In this document: piece by piece, positions 16,717 to 24,449 of the stretch
Layout of the letters: each line of letters opens with the position of its first letter
How positions within the stretch are numbered: position 1 is the first letter of the stretch
Source: Sphingoaurantiacus capsulatus
Lineage (GTDB): Bacteria; Pseudomonadota; Alphaproteobacteria; Sphingomonadales; Sphingomonadaceae
Assembly: GCF_042648405.1 (NCBI RefSeq)
Contig: NZ_JBHRXV010000011.1
Span: forward strand, 310,001 to 374,000
DNA: 64,000 nucleotides
Direction of reading: 5' to 3'
Notes under the pieces: generated by a model
Told to the model about the DNA's origin: nothing
Databases searched by the model: none
The model's input: only the letters and a program-made list of their open reading frames with translations
Position numbers and translations under genes: made by a program

Positions 16717-18261
16717 ATGTCGACGCGCGAAAAATTCTACATCACCACCGCCATCGCCTATCCGAACGGCCGCCCGCACATGGGCCATGCCTATGAGGCG
16801 ATCGCCACCGACTTCATCGCCCGCTTCCATCGGCTGGAAGGGCGCGACGTCACCCTGCTGACCGGCACCGACGAGCATGGGCTGAAAATGGTGAAGACCG
16901 CGCGCGAGGCCGGGATGGACACGCGCGCCTTCGCCGATTCCATGATGCCGCACTTCACCGCGATGATGGAGAAGCTGAATATCGGCTACGACCGCTTCAT
17001 CCGCACCTCGACCGAGGCGCATTATCGCGGCGTCACCGAGCTGTGGAAGCGCATGGCGGCGGCGGGCGACATCTACCTCGACCGCTACGAGGGCTGGTAC
17101 TCGATCCGCGACGAGGCCTATTACGACGAGAGCGAAATCGTCACCGCCGACACCGGCGAGAAGCTGTCGCCGCAGGGCACCGCGGTCGAGTGGACCGTCG
17201 AGGAGAGTTATTTCTTCAAGCTCTCAGAGTATGCCGACAAGCTGCTCGAACTGTACGAAAAGAACCCCGATTTCATCCAGCCGGCGAGCCGCCGCAACGA
17301 GATCCTGAACTTCGTGCGAGGCGGTCTCAAGGACCTGTCCGTCTCGCGCACCAGCTTCGACTGGGGCGTGCCGGTTCCGGGCGACGAGCGCCACGTCATG
17401 TATGTCTGGGTCGATGCGCTCACCACCTACATGACCGGCATCGGCTGGGCCGAGGACATGGCGCAGTGGCAGCGCACCTGGCCGGCCGATGTGCATATCA
17501 TCGGCAAGGACATCGTGCGGTTTCACACCGTCTACTGGCCGGCGTTCCTGATGTCGGCGGGCCTGCCGCTGCCCAAGTCGGTGTTTGGCCACGGCTTCGT
17601 ACTCAACCGCGGCGAGAAGATGTCGAAGTCGCTCGGCAATGTCGTCGAGCCGCTGGCGCTTGCCGATGCCTATGGCGTCGACCAACTCCGCTACTTCCTG
17701 CTGCGCGAGGTGCCGTTCGGGCAAGACGGCAGCTACAGCCATGACGCCATCGTCGCGCGCACCAACGGTGACCTCGCCAACGGTCTCGGCAATTTGACCC
17801 AGCGCTCGCTGTCGATGATCGCCAAGAACCTCGACGGCGTGCTGCCGACGCCGGGGCCGCGCACGCCTGAGGACGACGCGCTGTTTGCCGCCGCCGACGC
17901 GCTGCTGCCGCAGGTCCGCGCCGCCATGACGTCACTCTCCATCCACACCGCGCTGGAGGCGATCTGGCGGACGGTGACCGAGGGCGATGTCTATATCTCG
18001 GCGCAGGCACCGTGGGTGCTGAAGAAGAGCGATCCCGAGCGGATGGCGACGGTGCTGTACAACGTCGCCGAACTGGTGCGGCGCTTGGCGATCCTCGCGC
18101 AGCCGGCGATGCCGGCGGCGTGCGCGGCGTTGCTCGACCAGCTCGCGGTGCCGGCCGATGCGCGCGACTTCGCGAGCTACGACAAGGCCTTGCAGCCGGG
18201 GACTCAGCTCCCATCTCCGCAGGGCGTGTTCCCGCGCTGGTCCGAGCCGACCGAGGCCTGA
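16717..18261 (+). CDS. metG: Methionyl-tRNA synthetase, compact MetG2 type
   Basis: Charges tRNA-Met. The ATG at 16717 gives MSTREKFYITTAIAYPNG, the usual start; the GTG at 16681 would overlap holB and add twelve unconserved residues. The HIGH motif is HMGH at 21-24 and KMSKS is at 301-305. The zinc-knuckle cysteines of E. coli MetG are absent from the connective region (about 115-165), and there is no C-terminal tRNA-binding extension. At 514 residues this is the short form common in alphaproteobacteria. tatD follows after 12 bases. Confidence 0.95.
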   Translation: MSTREKFYITTAIAYPNGRPHMGHAYEAIATDFIARFHRLEGRDVTLLTGTDEHGLKMVKTAREAGMDTRAFADSMMPHFTAMMEKLNIGYDRFIRTSTEAHYRGVTELWKRMAAAGDIYLDRYEGWYSIRDEAYYDESEIVTADTGEKLSPQGTAVEWTVEESYFFKLSEYADKLLELYEKNPDFIQPASRRNEILNFVRGGLKDLSVSRTSFDWGVPVPGDERHVMYVWVDALTTYMTGIGWAEDMAQWQRTWPADVHIIGKDIVRFHTVYWPAFLMSAGLPLPKSVFGHGFVLNRGEKMSKSLGNVVEPLALADAYGVDQLRYFLLREVPFGQDGSYSHDAIVARTNGDLANGLGNLTQRSLSMIAKNLDGVLPTPGPRTPEDDALFAAADALLPQVRAAMTSLSIHTALEAIWRTVTEGDVYISAQAPWVLKKSDPERMATVLYNVAELVRRLAILAQPAMPAACAALLDQLAVPADARDFASYDKALQPGTQLPSPQGVFPRWSEPTEA

Positions 18262-18273
18262 TGCTGATCGCCA

Positions 18274-19050
18274 ATGTTGATAGATAGCCATTGCCACCTC
18301 AACTACGCCGGGCTCGTCGAGCAGCAGGGTGAGGTGCTGGCGCGCGCCCGCGCGGCGGGGGTGACGGGCATGCTCGGCATCGCCACCAAGAAGCATGAAT
18401 GGCCCGACGTCATCGCCGTCGCCGAGCGCGAGGCCGATGTCTGGGCGACGATCGGCATCCATCCGCATGAGGCGGACAGCCATGTCGAGGTCGATACCGC
18501 CGCGCTGGTCGCGGCTGCCGCGCATCCGAAAGTCGTCGGCATCGGCGAGACCGGGCTCGACTATTATTACGACCATTCCGATCGCGGGCAGCAGCAGCGC
18601 TCCTTCCGCAGCCATATCGCCGCCTCGCGCGACACCGGGCTGCCGCTGATCGTCCATACCCGCGACGCCGAAGCCGATACCGCGGCGATCCTGCGCGAGG
18701 AGATGGGGAAGGGGGCCTTCCCCGGCGTCATCCACTGCTTCACCGCCAGCAAGGCCTTCGCGCAAGTGGCGCTCGATCTCGGCTTCTACATCTCGCTGTC
18801 GGGCATCGTGACCTTCAAGAGCGCCGCCGACCTGCAGGAGACGGCAAAGTCGATCCCGGCCGAGCGGCTGCTGGTCGAGACGGACTCGCCGTTCCTCGCG
18901 CCGGTGCCGATGCGCGGAAAGGTCTGCGAGCCGGCGTTCGTGGCGCACACCGCGCGCTTCGTTGCCGAGCTGCGCGGCATGTCGGATACCGCGCTGCGTG
19001 AGCTCACCACGACCAACTTCTTCAATCTGTTCGGAAAGGCCCGCGCCTAG
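18274..19050 (+). CDS. tatD: TatD family metal-dependent hydrolase
   Basis: Predicted metal-dependent DNase of the TatD family, a TIM barrel. The metal ligands are visible: HCH in MLIDSHCHLNYAG, E in GETGLDYYY, H in LIVHTRDA, H in VIHCFTA and D in LLVETDSPFLAPVP. 258 residues is normal. The ATG is 12 bases after metG, and the last base of its stop is the first base of the next gene, a conserved metG-tatD-MBL arrangement. Reported activities of the family include 3'-5' exonuclease; the role in this organism is unproven. Confidence 0.93.
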   Translation: MLIDSHCHLNYAGLVEQQGEVLARARAAGVTGMLGIATKKHEWPDVIAVAEREADVWATIGIHPHEADSHVEVDTAALVAAAAHPKVVGIGETGLDYYYDHSDRGQQQRSFRSHIAASRDTGLPLIVHTRDAEADTAAILREEMGKGAFPGVIHCFTASKAFAQVALDLGFYISLSGIVTFKSAADLQETAKSIPAERLLVETDSPFLAPVPMRGKVCEPAFVAHTARFVAELRGMSDTALRELTTTNFFNLFGKARA

Positions 19051-19814
19051 TGCGGGTGACGATGCTGGGCTCCGGCACGTCGAGCGGCGTGCCGCGCATC
19101 GGCAATGACTGGGGCACCTGCGATCCAAGCGAACCGAAGAACCGGCGCCGCCGCGTATCGATCCTGGTGGAAGAGGGGGCTACCCGCGTGCTGGTCGATA
19201 CCAGCCCGGATTTCCGCGAGCAGATGCTGTCGGCGAATGCCGACCGGCTCGACGCCATCCTGTTCACTCACGACCATGCCGATCACACGCACGGCATCGA
19301 CGACGTTCGCCAGATCTTCCACGCGATGCGGCGGCCGGTCGATTGTTATGCGCATCCGGCGACCTGGAAGCGGATGCGGTCGCGCTTCGACTATGTGTTC
19401 GAAGGGCGCGACGGCTATCCGCCGACCTGCTTCGCGCACGACATGCCCGAAAAGCTGGTGATCGGGGCGTTAACCATTACCCAGTTTGAGCAGGTGCACG
19501 GTAACATCGGCTCGTCGGGTTTTCGCTTCGAGGCCGGCGGCAGGGCTGCGGCTTATTCGACAGATGTGAATGAATTGCCGCCGGAAGCGGATGGCGCGCT
19601 GCAAGACCTCGACCTGTGGATCGTCGACGCGCTGCGCCGCACGCCGCACCCGACGCATGCGCATCTCGACCGAACGCTCGGCTGGATCGAGAAGTATCGG
19701 CCGGGGCGCGCGGTGCTGACGCATATGGACCAGTCGATGGATTATGCGACGCTGCGTGCCGAGCTGCCGGCCGGAGTCGAGCCGGGCTATGACATGCTGG
19801 TGATGGAGCCCTGA
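19050..19814 (+). CDS. MBL-fold hydrolase, PhnP-like phosphodiesterase family
   Basis: A 254-residue metallo-beta-lactamase-fold hydrolase. The metal motif is THDHADHTHG, with further ligands in QVHGNIGS and VLTHMDQ. The family includes phosphoribosyl 1,2-cyclic phosphodiesterases (PhnP); no phosphonate genes are nearby, so the substrate here is open. It uses a GTG at 19050 that shares one base with the tatD stop; an ATG at 19062 is the alternative but would trim the first beta strand. Its stop overlaps the next ATG as TGATG, so the run is translationally coupled. Confidence 0.9.
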   Translation: MRVTMLGSGTSSGVPRIGNDWGTCDPSEPKNRRRRVSILVEEGATRVLVDTSPDFREQMLSANADRLDAILFTHDHADHTHGIDDVRQIFHAMRRPVDCYAHPATWKRMRSRFDYVFEGRDGYPPTCFAHDMPEKLVIGALTITQFEQVHGNIGSSGFRFEAGGRAAAYSTDVNELPPEADGALQDLDLWIVDALRRTPHPTHAHLDRTLGWIEKYRPGRAVLTHMDQSMDYATLRAELPAGVEPGYDMLVMEP

Positions 19815-20425
19815 TGTTCGACGGCCTTGGCGATATGGACAAAGCGCAGGCGCTGTACCTGTCGATCATCCTGGTGGCGGTGCTGCTTGGCTCGCTGTCG
19901 CTGCGCCGGATCGGCTGGCGGCGCGGCTTCGGCATGGCGGCGGCGTGGATCGCGATCTTCGCAGTAATTATCACCCTGGCATCCTATCGCGATGATCTGG
20001 GCGGGATTTTCGGCCGCATGATCGGCAATGTCGATCCGGCGAGCGGTTACACAGAGGGCAATGAATTCCATGTCCGCGCACGCGACGACGGCCATTTCTG
20101 GGTGCGTGCCCAGATCGACGATCAGTCAGTGCTGTTCCTTATCGATACCGGCGCCAGCGGCATCGTGCTGACCGAGGATGCGGCGCGGCGCGTCGGCATT
20201 GATCCGGCTGCACTGACCTTCACCGGCTTGGCGTCGACCGCCAACGGCCAGGTGCGTGTCGCCAGCACGCGCGTCGCGAAGCTCGAGGTCGGCGACATCG
20301 TCCGCACCAACGTCGTGGTCAACGTCACCGAGGGCGAACTTGACGCCAATCTGCTCGGCATGGCGTTCCTGCGGACGCTCGGCAGCTGGCGCGTCGAGGG
20401 CGAAACGCTGGTGATGCGCCCCTGA
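19814..20425 (+). CDS. Membrane retropepsin-like aspartic protease (TIGR02281 type)
   Basis: A 203-residue protein with two N-terminal hydrophobic helices (about 14-30 and 40-56) and a clan AA aspartic protease domain exposed beyond the membrane. The catalytic motif is LIDTGASGIVLT with D111, and a second hydrophobic motif LLGMAFLRTLGSWRV near the end is typical of this family. These enzymes act as homodimers; substrates are mostly unknown. The ATG overlaps the stop of the MBL gene. Sphingomonads and relatives often carry it in this operon. Confidence 0.9.
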   Translation: MFDGLGDMDKAQALYLSIILVAVLLGSLSLRRIGWRRGFGMAAAWIAIFAVIITLASYRDDLGGIFGRMIGNVDPASGYTEGNEFHVRARDDGHFWVRAQIDDQSVLFLIDTGASGIVLTEDAARRVGIDPAALTFTGLASTANGQVRVASTRVAKLEVGDIVRTNVVVNVTEGELDANLLGMAFLRTLGSWRVEGETLVMRP

Positions 20426-20457
20426 ATATAATATTAACTTAACATAATATATATTAT
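20426..20457. promoter_or_regulatory. AT-only tract before mazG, possible promoter
   Basis: Thirty-two bases directly after the protease stop contain only A and T except for two C residues, a sharp contrast with the surrounding GC-rich DNA. It holds several TATAAT-like hexamers (ATAATA, TATATT) and the direct repeat TTAACTTAAC. It lies 20-52 bases before the mazG ATG and is a reasonable promoter or unwinding site; no precise -35/-10 pair can be fixed by eye. Confidence 0.4.
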
Positions 20458-20477
20458 CGGACTTGCGGAGTGATTGA

Positions 20478-21266
20478 ATGACGGCCCCCTCAGGCGACGA
20501 TTTCGCCCCCGCCGGCGCGGCGTTCGCCAGGCTCGCCGCCGTCATGCGCAAGCTGCGCGATCCGGATGGCGGCTGCCCGTGGGATCTTGAGCAGAATTTC
20601 GCGACGATCGCGCCCTACACGATCGAGGAAGCCTATGAGGTCGCCGACGCCATCGAGCGCGGTGACATGGCCGAGCTGCGCGAGGAACTCGGCGATCTGC
20701 TGCTGCAGGTCGCCTATCACGCGCAGATGGCCGCCGAGGCCGGCGCCTTCACGCTCGCCGATGTCGCCGCCGGCATCGCCGACAAGATGGTGCGCCGCCA
20801 TCCGCATGTGTTCGGCGACGCCGAGGTTGCCGACGCCGCGGCGCAGACCGACGCCTGGGAAAAGCTCAAGGCCGCCGAGAAGCCGCGTTCCGGCGCGCTC
20901 GACGGCGTCGCGCTCGGCCTGCCGGCCATGATGCGGGCGCAGAAGCTGCAGAAGCGCGCCGGCCGGGTCGGCTTCGACTGGCCCGATGCGGACGGCCCGC
21001 GCGCCAAGATCGACGAGGAACTGGCCGAGATCGCCGAGGCGTCGGACGACACCCGCGCCGAGGAAGTCGGCGACCTGTTGTTCGCGGTGGTTAATTACGC
21101 CCGCCATCTCGGCATCGACGCCGAGGAAGCGCTGCGCGCCGCCAACGGCAAGTTCGAGCGGCGGTTCGTGGCGATGGAAGCCGCCGCCGGCACCGGCTTC
21201 GCCGCGCTCGACCTCGACGCCAAGGAAGCGCTCTGGCAGGCGGTCAAAGCTAAGAAATCAGGTTAA
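20478..21266 (+). CDS. mazG: Nucleoside triphosphate pyrophosphohydrolase
   Basis: Hydrolyses NTPs to NMP plus pyrophosphate, cleaning the nucleotide pool. Two MazG domains are present: the first with LRDPDGGCPWDLEQ, YTIEEAYEVADAIE and LREELGDLLLQVAYHAQ (metal-binding EExxE/ExxD pattern), and the second with IDEELAEIAEA and AEEVGDLLFAVVNYARHL. 262 residues is the normal two-domain size. Its end overlaps the converging hflX gene by four bases. A GGAGTGATTG ribosome site precedes the ATG. Confidence 0.95.
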   Translation: MTAPSGDDFAPAGAAFARLAAVMRKLRDPDGGCPWDLEQNFATIAPYTIEEAYEVADAIERGDMAELREELGDLLLQVAYHAQMAAEAGAFTLADVAAGIADKMVRRHPHVFGDAEVADAAAQTDAWEKLKAAEKPRSGALDGVALGLPAMMRAQKLQKRAGRVGFDWPDADGPRAKIDEELAEIAEASDDTRAEEVGDLLFAVVNYARHLGIDAEEALRAANGKFERRFVAMEAAAGTGFAALDLDAKEALWQAVKAKKSG

Positions 21267-22624
21267 CGATTGCCCTCAAAGCGTGCGCGGGCCTCGTCTT
21301 CAAGCCGGACGCGTAAGGTAACGCTGCCGTCCTCCTCGTCGCGGCGTTCGACCACCTCGCCATGCTGGTGCAGCCAGGCGATGCGACGCCCCTCTTCCGG
21401 CTTCAGCGTGTAGTCGTAGACGCGCGCCGAGCGCTGCAGGGTGGCGCTGATCTGCGCCTGAAGCGCGTCGACACCCTCCCCGGTCACCGCCGAAATCGCC
21501 ACCGCGTCGTCGTCGCGCGCCGCCTGCTCGACCAGCGCGGTGCGGGCCTCGCCGTGCAGCAGGTCGATCTTGTTGAGCGCCTCGATGATCGGCGCATTGT
21601 CCTTGCCGGCATCGACCACGCCCAACTCGCGCAGCACCGTCTTCACGTCAGCAAGCTGCGCCTGGCTGTCGGGATGCGCCACGTCGCGAACATGAACGAT
21701 GACATCGGCTTCCAGCACCTCCTCAAGCGTGGCGCGGAACGCCGCGACCAGCTGCGTCGGCAGTTCGGAGACGAAACCGACGGTGTCGCTGAGGATCACC
21801 TTGTCGAAGCCGGGCAGTTCGATCGCGCGCATCGTCGGGTCGAGCGTGGCGAACAGCAGATCCTCGGCCATCACATCGGCGCCGGTCAGCCGGTTGAACA
21901 AGGTCGACTTGCCGGCATTGGTGTAGCCGACCAGCGCCACGACCGGATACGGCGCCTTCTGCCGCCGGGTGCGGTGAAGCGAGCGGGTGCGCTTCACATC
22001 GTCGAGTTCGCGCTTCAGCTTGGCGATGCGGTCGCGGATCAGGCGCCTGTCGGCCTCGATCTGCGTTTCGCCGGGACCGCCGAGGAAACCGAAGCCGCCG
22101 CGCTGCCGTTCGAGGTGGGTCCAGGACCGCACCAGCCGGCTCGCCTGATAGTTGAGATGCGCCAGCTCGACCTGCAGCGTGCCTTCGCGCGTGCTGGCCC
22201 GTTCGCCGAAGATTTCCAGAATCAGCCCGGTGCGGTCGATGACCTTGGCGCAGAGCGCCTTCTCGAGATTGCGCTGCTGGATCGGCGAGACGGTGCCGTC
22301 GATGATGACGACTTCCGCCTCCATCGCCGCGATGGCGGCTGCGATCCGCTCCGCCTGCCCCTTGCCGAACAGGTGCGACGGCGACGCCTTGCGAATCTTG
22401 ACGATTTCGCTGTGGACGACGTCGAGGGCGATGGCCTCGGTCAGGCCGACGGCTTCGGCGAGCTTGGCTTCCGAATCCCTCCCCTCCCCGGTGCCCCGCC
22501 CGAAATCGGGCAGCACGACGACGGCGCGGCTTCCGGTGCGGATGCCGCGCTGCGCGTCGAAGCCGCCCTGCGGGGCGACTTCCTGACGTTCGGTTTTGGA
22601 CGACTCGACGGGGGCGTCAGTCAG
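21263..22624 (-). CDS. hflX: GTPase HflX, probable CTG start
   Basis: Ribosome-associated GTPase that rescues or splits stalled ribosomes. GTPase motifs: G1 GYTNAGKS, G3 DTVGFV, G4 NKID; the N-terminal HflX domain and the glycine-rich linker GGFGFLGGPGETQ are present. The usual start codons only allow a start inside the conserved strand VVVLPDFG (GTG at 22516), which would remove about 36 residues. In the same frame, directly after the hfq stop, a CTG at 22624-22622 lies seven bases after a strong AGGAGGA, giving 453 residues, close to the family length. I therefore choose CTG. It is cotranscribed with hfq. Confidence 0.85.
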   Translation of the reverse strand: MTDAPVESSKTERQEVAPQGGFDAQRGIRTGSRAVVVLPDFGRGTGEGRDSEAKLAEAVGLTEAIALDVVHSEIVKIRKASPSHLFGKGQAERIAAAIAAMEAEVVIIDGTVSPIQQRNLEKALCAKVIDRTGLILEIFGERASTREGTLQVELAHLNYQASRLVRSWTHLERQRGGFGFLGGPGETQIEADRRLIRDRIAKLKRELDDVKRTRSLHRTRRQKAPYPVVALVGYTNAGKSTLFNRLTGADVMAEDLLFATLDPTMRAIELPGFDKVILSDTVGFVSELPTQLVAAFRATLEEVLEADVIVHVRDVAHPDSQAQLADVKTVLRELGVVDAGKDNAPIIEALNKIDLLHGEARTALVEQAARDDDAVAISAVTGEGVDALQAQISATLQRSARVYDYTLKPEEGRRIAWLHQHGEVVERRDEEDGSVTLRVRLEDEARARFEGNR

Positions 22625-22627
22625 GAC

Positions 22628-22879
22628 TCAATCCTCCTCTTCGCCCCCCTGCGGTCCCTCGAACAGCTGCACGGGATTGGCCGGCATAACGGTCGAGATC
22701 GCGTGCTTGTAGACGAGCTGCGAATGCCCGTCACGGCGCAGCAGCACCGAGAAGTTGTCGAACCAGGTAATCACCCCCTGCAGCTTCACGCCGTTGACGA
22801 GGAACATCGTCACCGGAGTCTTCGCCTTGCGGACGGTGTTGAGGAAAACATCCTGCAGATTGTTCGATTTGTCAGCCAT
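22628..22879 (-). CDS. hfq: RNA chaperone Hfq
   Basis: Hexameric Sm-like protein that pairs small RNAs with mRNAs. The ATG at 22879 gives MADKSNNLQDVFLN; the 44 residues upstream in the open frame are not conserved. Sm1 motif VTMFLVNGVKLQGVITWFDNFSVLL and Sm2 motif YKHAISTVMPA are complete. 83 residues, with a short acidic tail GGEEED typical of alphaproteobacteria. The DNA encoding that acidic tail doubles as the ribosome site for hflX. About 160 bases separate hfq from ntrX, enough for its own promoter. Confidence 0.97.
   Translation of the reverse strand: MADKSNNLQDVFLNTVRKAKTPVTMFLVNGVKLQGVITWFDNFSVLLRRDGHSQLVYKHAISTVMPANPVQLFEGPQGGEEED
22631..22638 (-). promoter_or_regulatory. Ribosome binding site for hflX inside the hfq coding end
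   Basis: The minus-strand sequence AGGAGGAT, coding for the last Glu-Glu-Asp of Hfq, is a near-perfect Shine-Dalgarno site. It is seven bases from the in-frame CTG at 22624 and has no ATG, GTG or TTG at the right distance, so it decides the proposed hflX start and implies coupling to hfq translation. Confidence 0.65.
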
Positions 22880-23040
22880 TTGCGGCCTTTCTCTTATTGG
22901 CAGGCTCCACTGGCCTGCGCCCGCACCGTTAAGCCGGCGTCGGGGGTTACACGCGAAAACGCTGCGCTGAATCAACGAGTAGCCGAGCGCAGTGTTGCGC
23001 GGCAATCGCAAAAAGCCTTCACGATGGTCTAATCTAGGTA

Positions 23041-24447
23041 TCAGGCGACGATGTCGTCGCCCTCCTCCCCTTCTCGCGCGCCATCGGTGAGGCCGAGGGC
23101 CTTCAGCTTCCGGTGCAGCGCCGACCGCTCCATGCCGATGAAGGCGGCGGTGCGCGAGATATTGCCCGAGAAGCGGCGGATCTGGACGCGCAGATACTCA
23201 CGCTCGAACGCCTCGCGCGCCTCGCGCAGCGGCGTGCCCATGATCGAGCGCGCCGCCTGGTTCGGGAACAGCTTCGCCGGTTCGCTGGTCACCTCGGCGG
23301 GCAGCATGTCGATCTCGATGCGGCCGATGCGCTCCGAGGGGCTGAGGATCAGCGTGCGCTCGACGACGTTGCGCAGCTGGCGCACGTTGCCCGGCCAGTC
23401 ATAGGCCTGCAGCGCCGCCAGCGTGTCCTCGCTGATCGTCGGCGTCGGCAGGCGGCGTTCGGAAGCGAGCCGCGCGAGGAAGTAATGGACGAGGTCGGTG
23501 ACGTCCTCGCGCCGCTCCTGCAGCGCCGGCAGGCGCACCGGCACGACGTTGAGACGATAGTAGAGATCCTCGCGGAAGCGGCTGTTGGCGATCTCCTGCG
23601 CCAGATCGCGCGCGGTCGAGCTGATGACGCGCACATCGACGCGCACATTGTGCGAGCCGCCGACGCGCTGGAACACCTGCTCGGTCAGCACGCGCAGAAT
23701 CTTGCCCTGCGTCGGCAGCGGCATGTCCGCCACCTCGTCGAGGAACAAGGTGCCGCCATGCGCCTGCTCGAACAGGCCGGTGCGCTGGACGGTGCCGCCG
23801 TCCTCACGACCGAACAGTTCCTCCTCGACGCGCTCCGGCGTCATGCGCGCGGCGGAGACGACGACGAAGGGGGCGTTGTTGCGCGACGACCATTGGTGGA
23901 GCAGCCGCGCCGCGACTTCCTTGCCCGACCCGGCCGGGCCGGTGATCAGCACGCGGCTGCCGGTGGCAGCGACGCGCTTGATGGTGGCGCGGACGTTGTT
24001 GATCGCCGCCGAGCCGCCCGACAGCTCAGTGTCGAGGCCGGCGCGGATGCGCAGCTCCTCATTCTCGCGCTTCAGCCGCTCGGTCTCGGTGGCGCGTTCG
24101 ACGGCCAGCAGCAGCTGGTCGGCCTGAAACGGCTTCTCGATGAAGTCGTAGGCGCCGCGCTTGATCGCGGCGACGGCGGTTTCGATGTTGCCGTGGCCGG
24201 AAATGATGATGACCGGCAGGGTCGGATCGCTGTCCTTGACCTGCTCCAGCAGCTCGATGCCGTCGATCTTCGATCCCTGCAGCCAGATGTCGAGCACGAT
24301 CAGCGACGGCCGCCGCTCGCGGATCGCCGCCAGCGCCTCGTCGCTGTTGGCGGCGGTGCGGGTGCCGTAGCCGTCGTCCTGCAGCACGCCGGCGATCAGC
24401 TCGCGGATGTCGGCCTCGTCGTCGACGATCAGGATGTCCAACGCCAT
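23041..24447 (-). CDS. ntrX: Response regulator NtrX
   Basis: Partner of NtrY in the two-component system linked to nitrogen and redox control. Receiver domain 1-120 with phospho-acceptor D53; AAA+ domain about 140-370 with Walker A GPAGSGKE (170-177) and Walker B LFLDEV; Fis-type helix-turn-helix at the end (NISRTAAFIGMERSALHRKL). The sigma-54 contact loop GAFTGA is missing: after LFGRED the chain goes directly to GGTVQRTGLFEQA. So it likely binds DNA without activating sigma-54 polymerase. Only two bases separate it from ntrY. Confidence 0.94.
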   Translation of the reverse strand: MALDILIVDDEADIRELIAGVLQDDGYGTRTAANSDEALAAIRERRPSLIVLDIWLQGSKIDGIELLEQVKDSDPTLPVIIISGHGNIETAVAAIKRGAYDFIEKPFQADQLLLAVERATETERLKRENEELRIRAGLDTELSGGSAAINNVRATIKRVAATGSRVLITGPAGSGKEVAARLLHQWSSRNNAPFVVVSAARMTPERVEEELFGREDGGTVQRTGLFEQAHGGTLFLDEVADMPLPTQGKILRVLTEQVFQRVGGSHNVRVDVRVISSTARDLAQEIANSRFREDLYYRLNVVPVRLPALQERREDVTDLVHYFLARLASERRLPTPTISEDTLAALQAYDWPGNVRQLRNVVERTLILSPSERIGRIEIDMLPAEVTSEPAKLFPNQAARSIMGTPLREAREAFEREYLRVQIRRFSGNISRTAAFIGMERSALHRKLKALGLTDGAREGEEGDDIVA

Positions 24448-24449
24448 TC

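Noticed and set aside
22517..22627. Separate small gene between hfq and hflX
   Set aside because: The frame is continuous with hflX and encodes the expected N-terminal strand of HflX.
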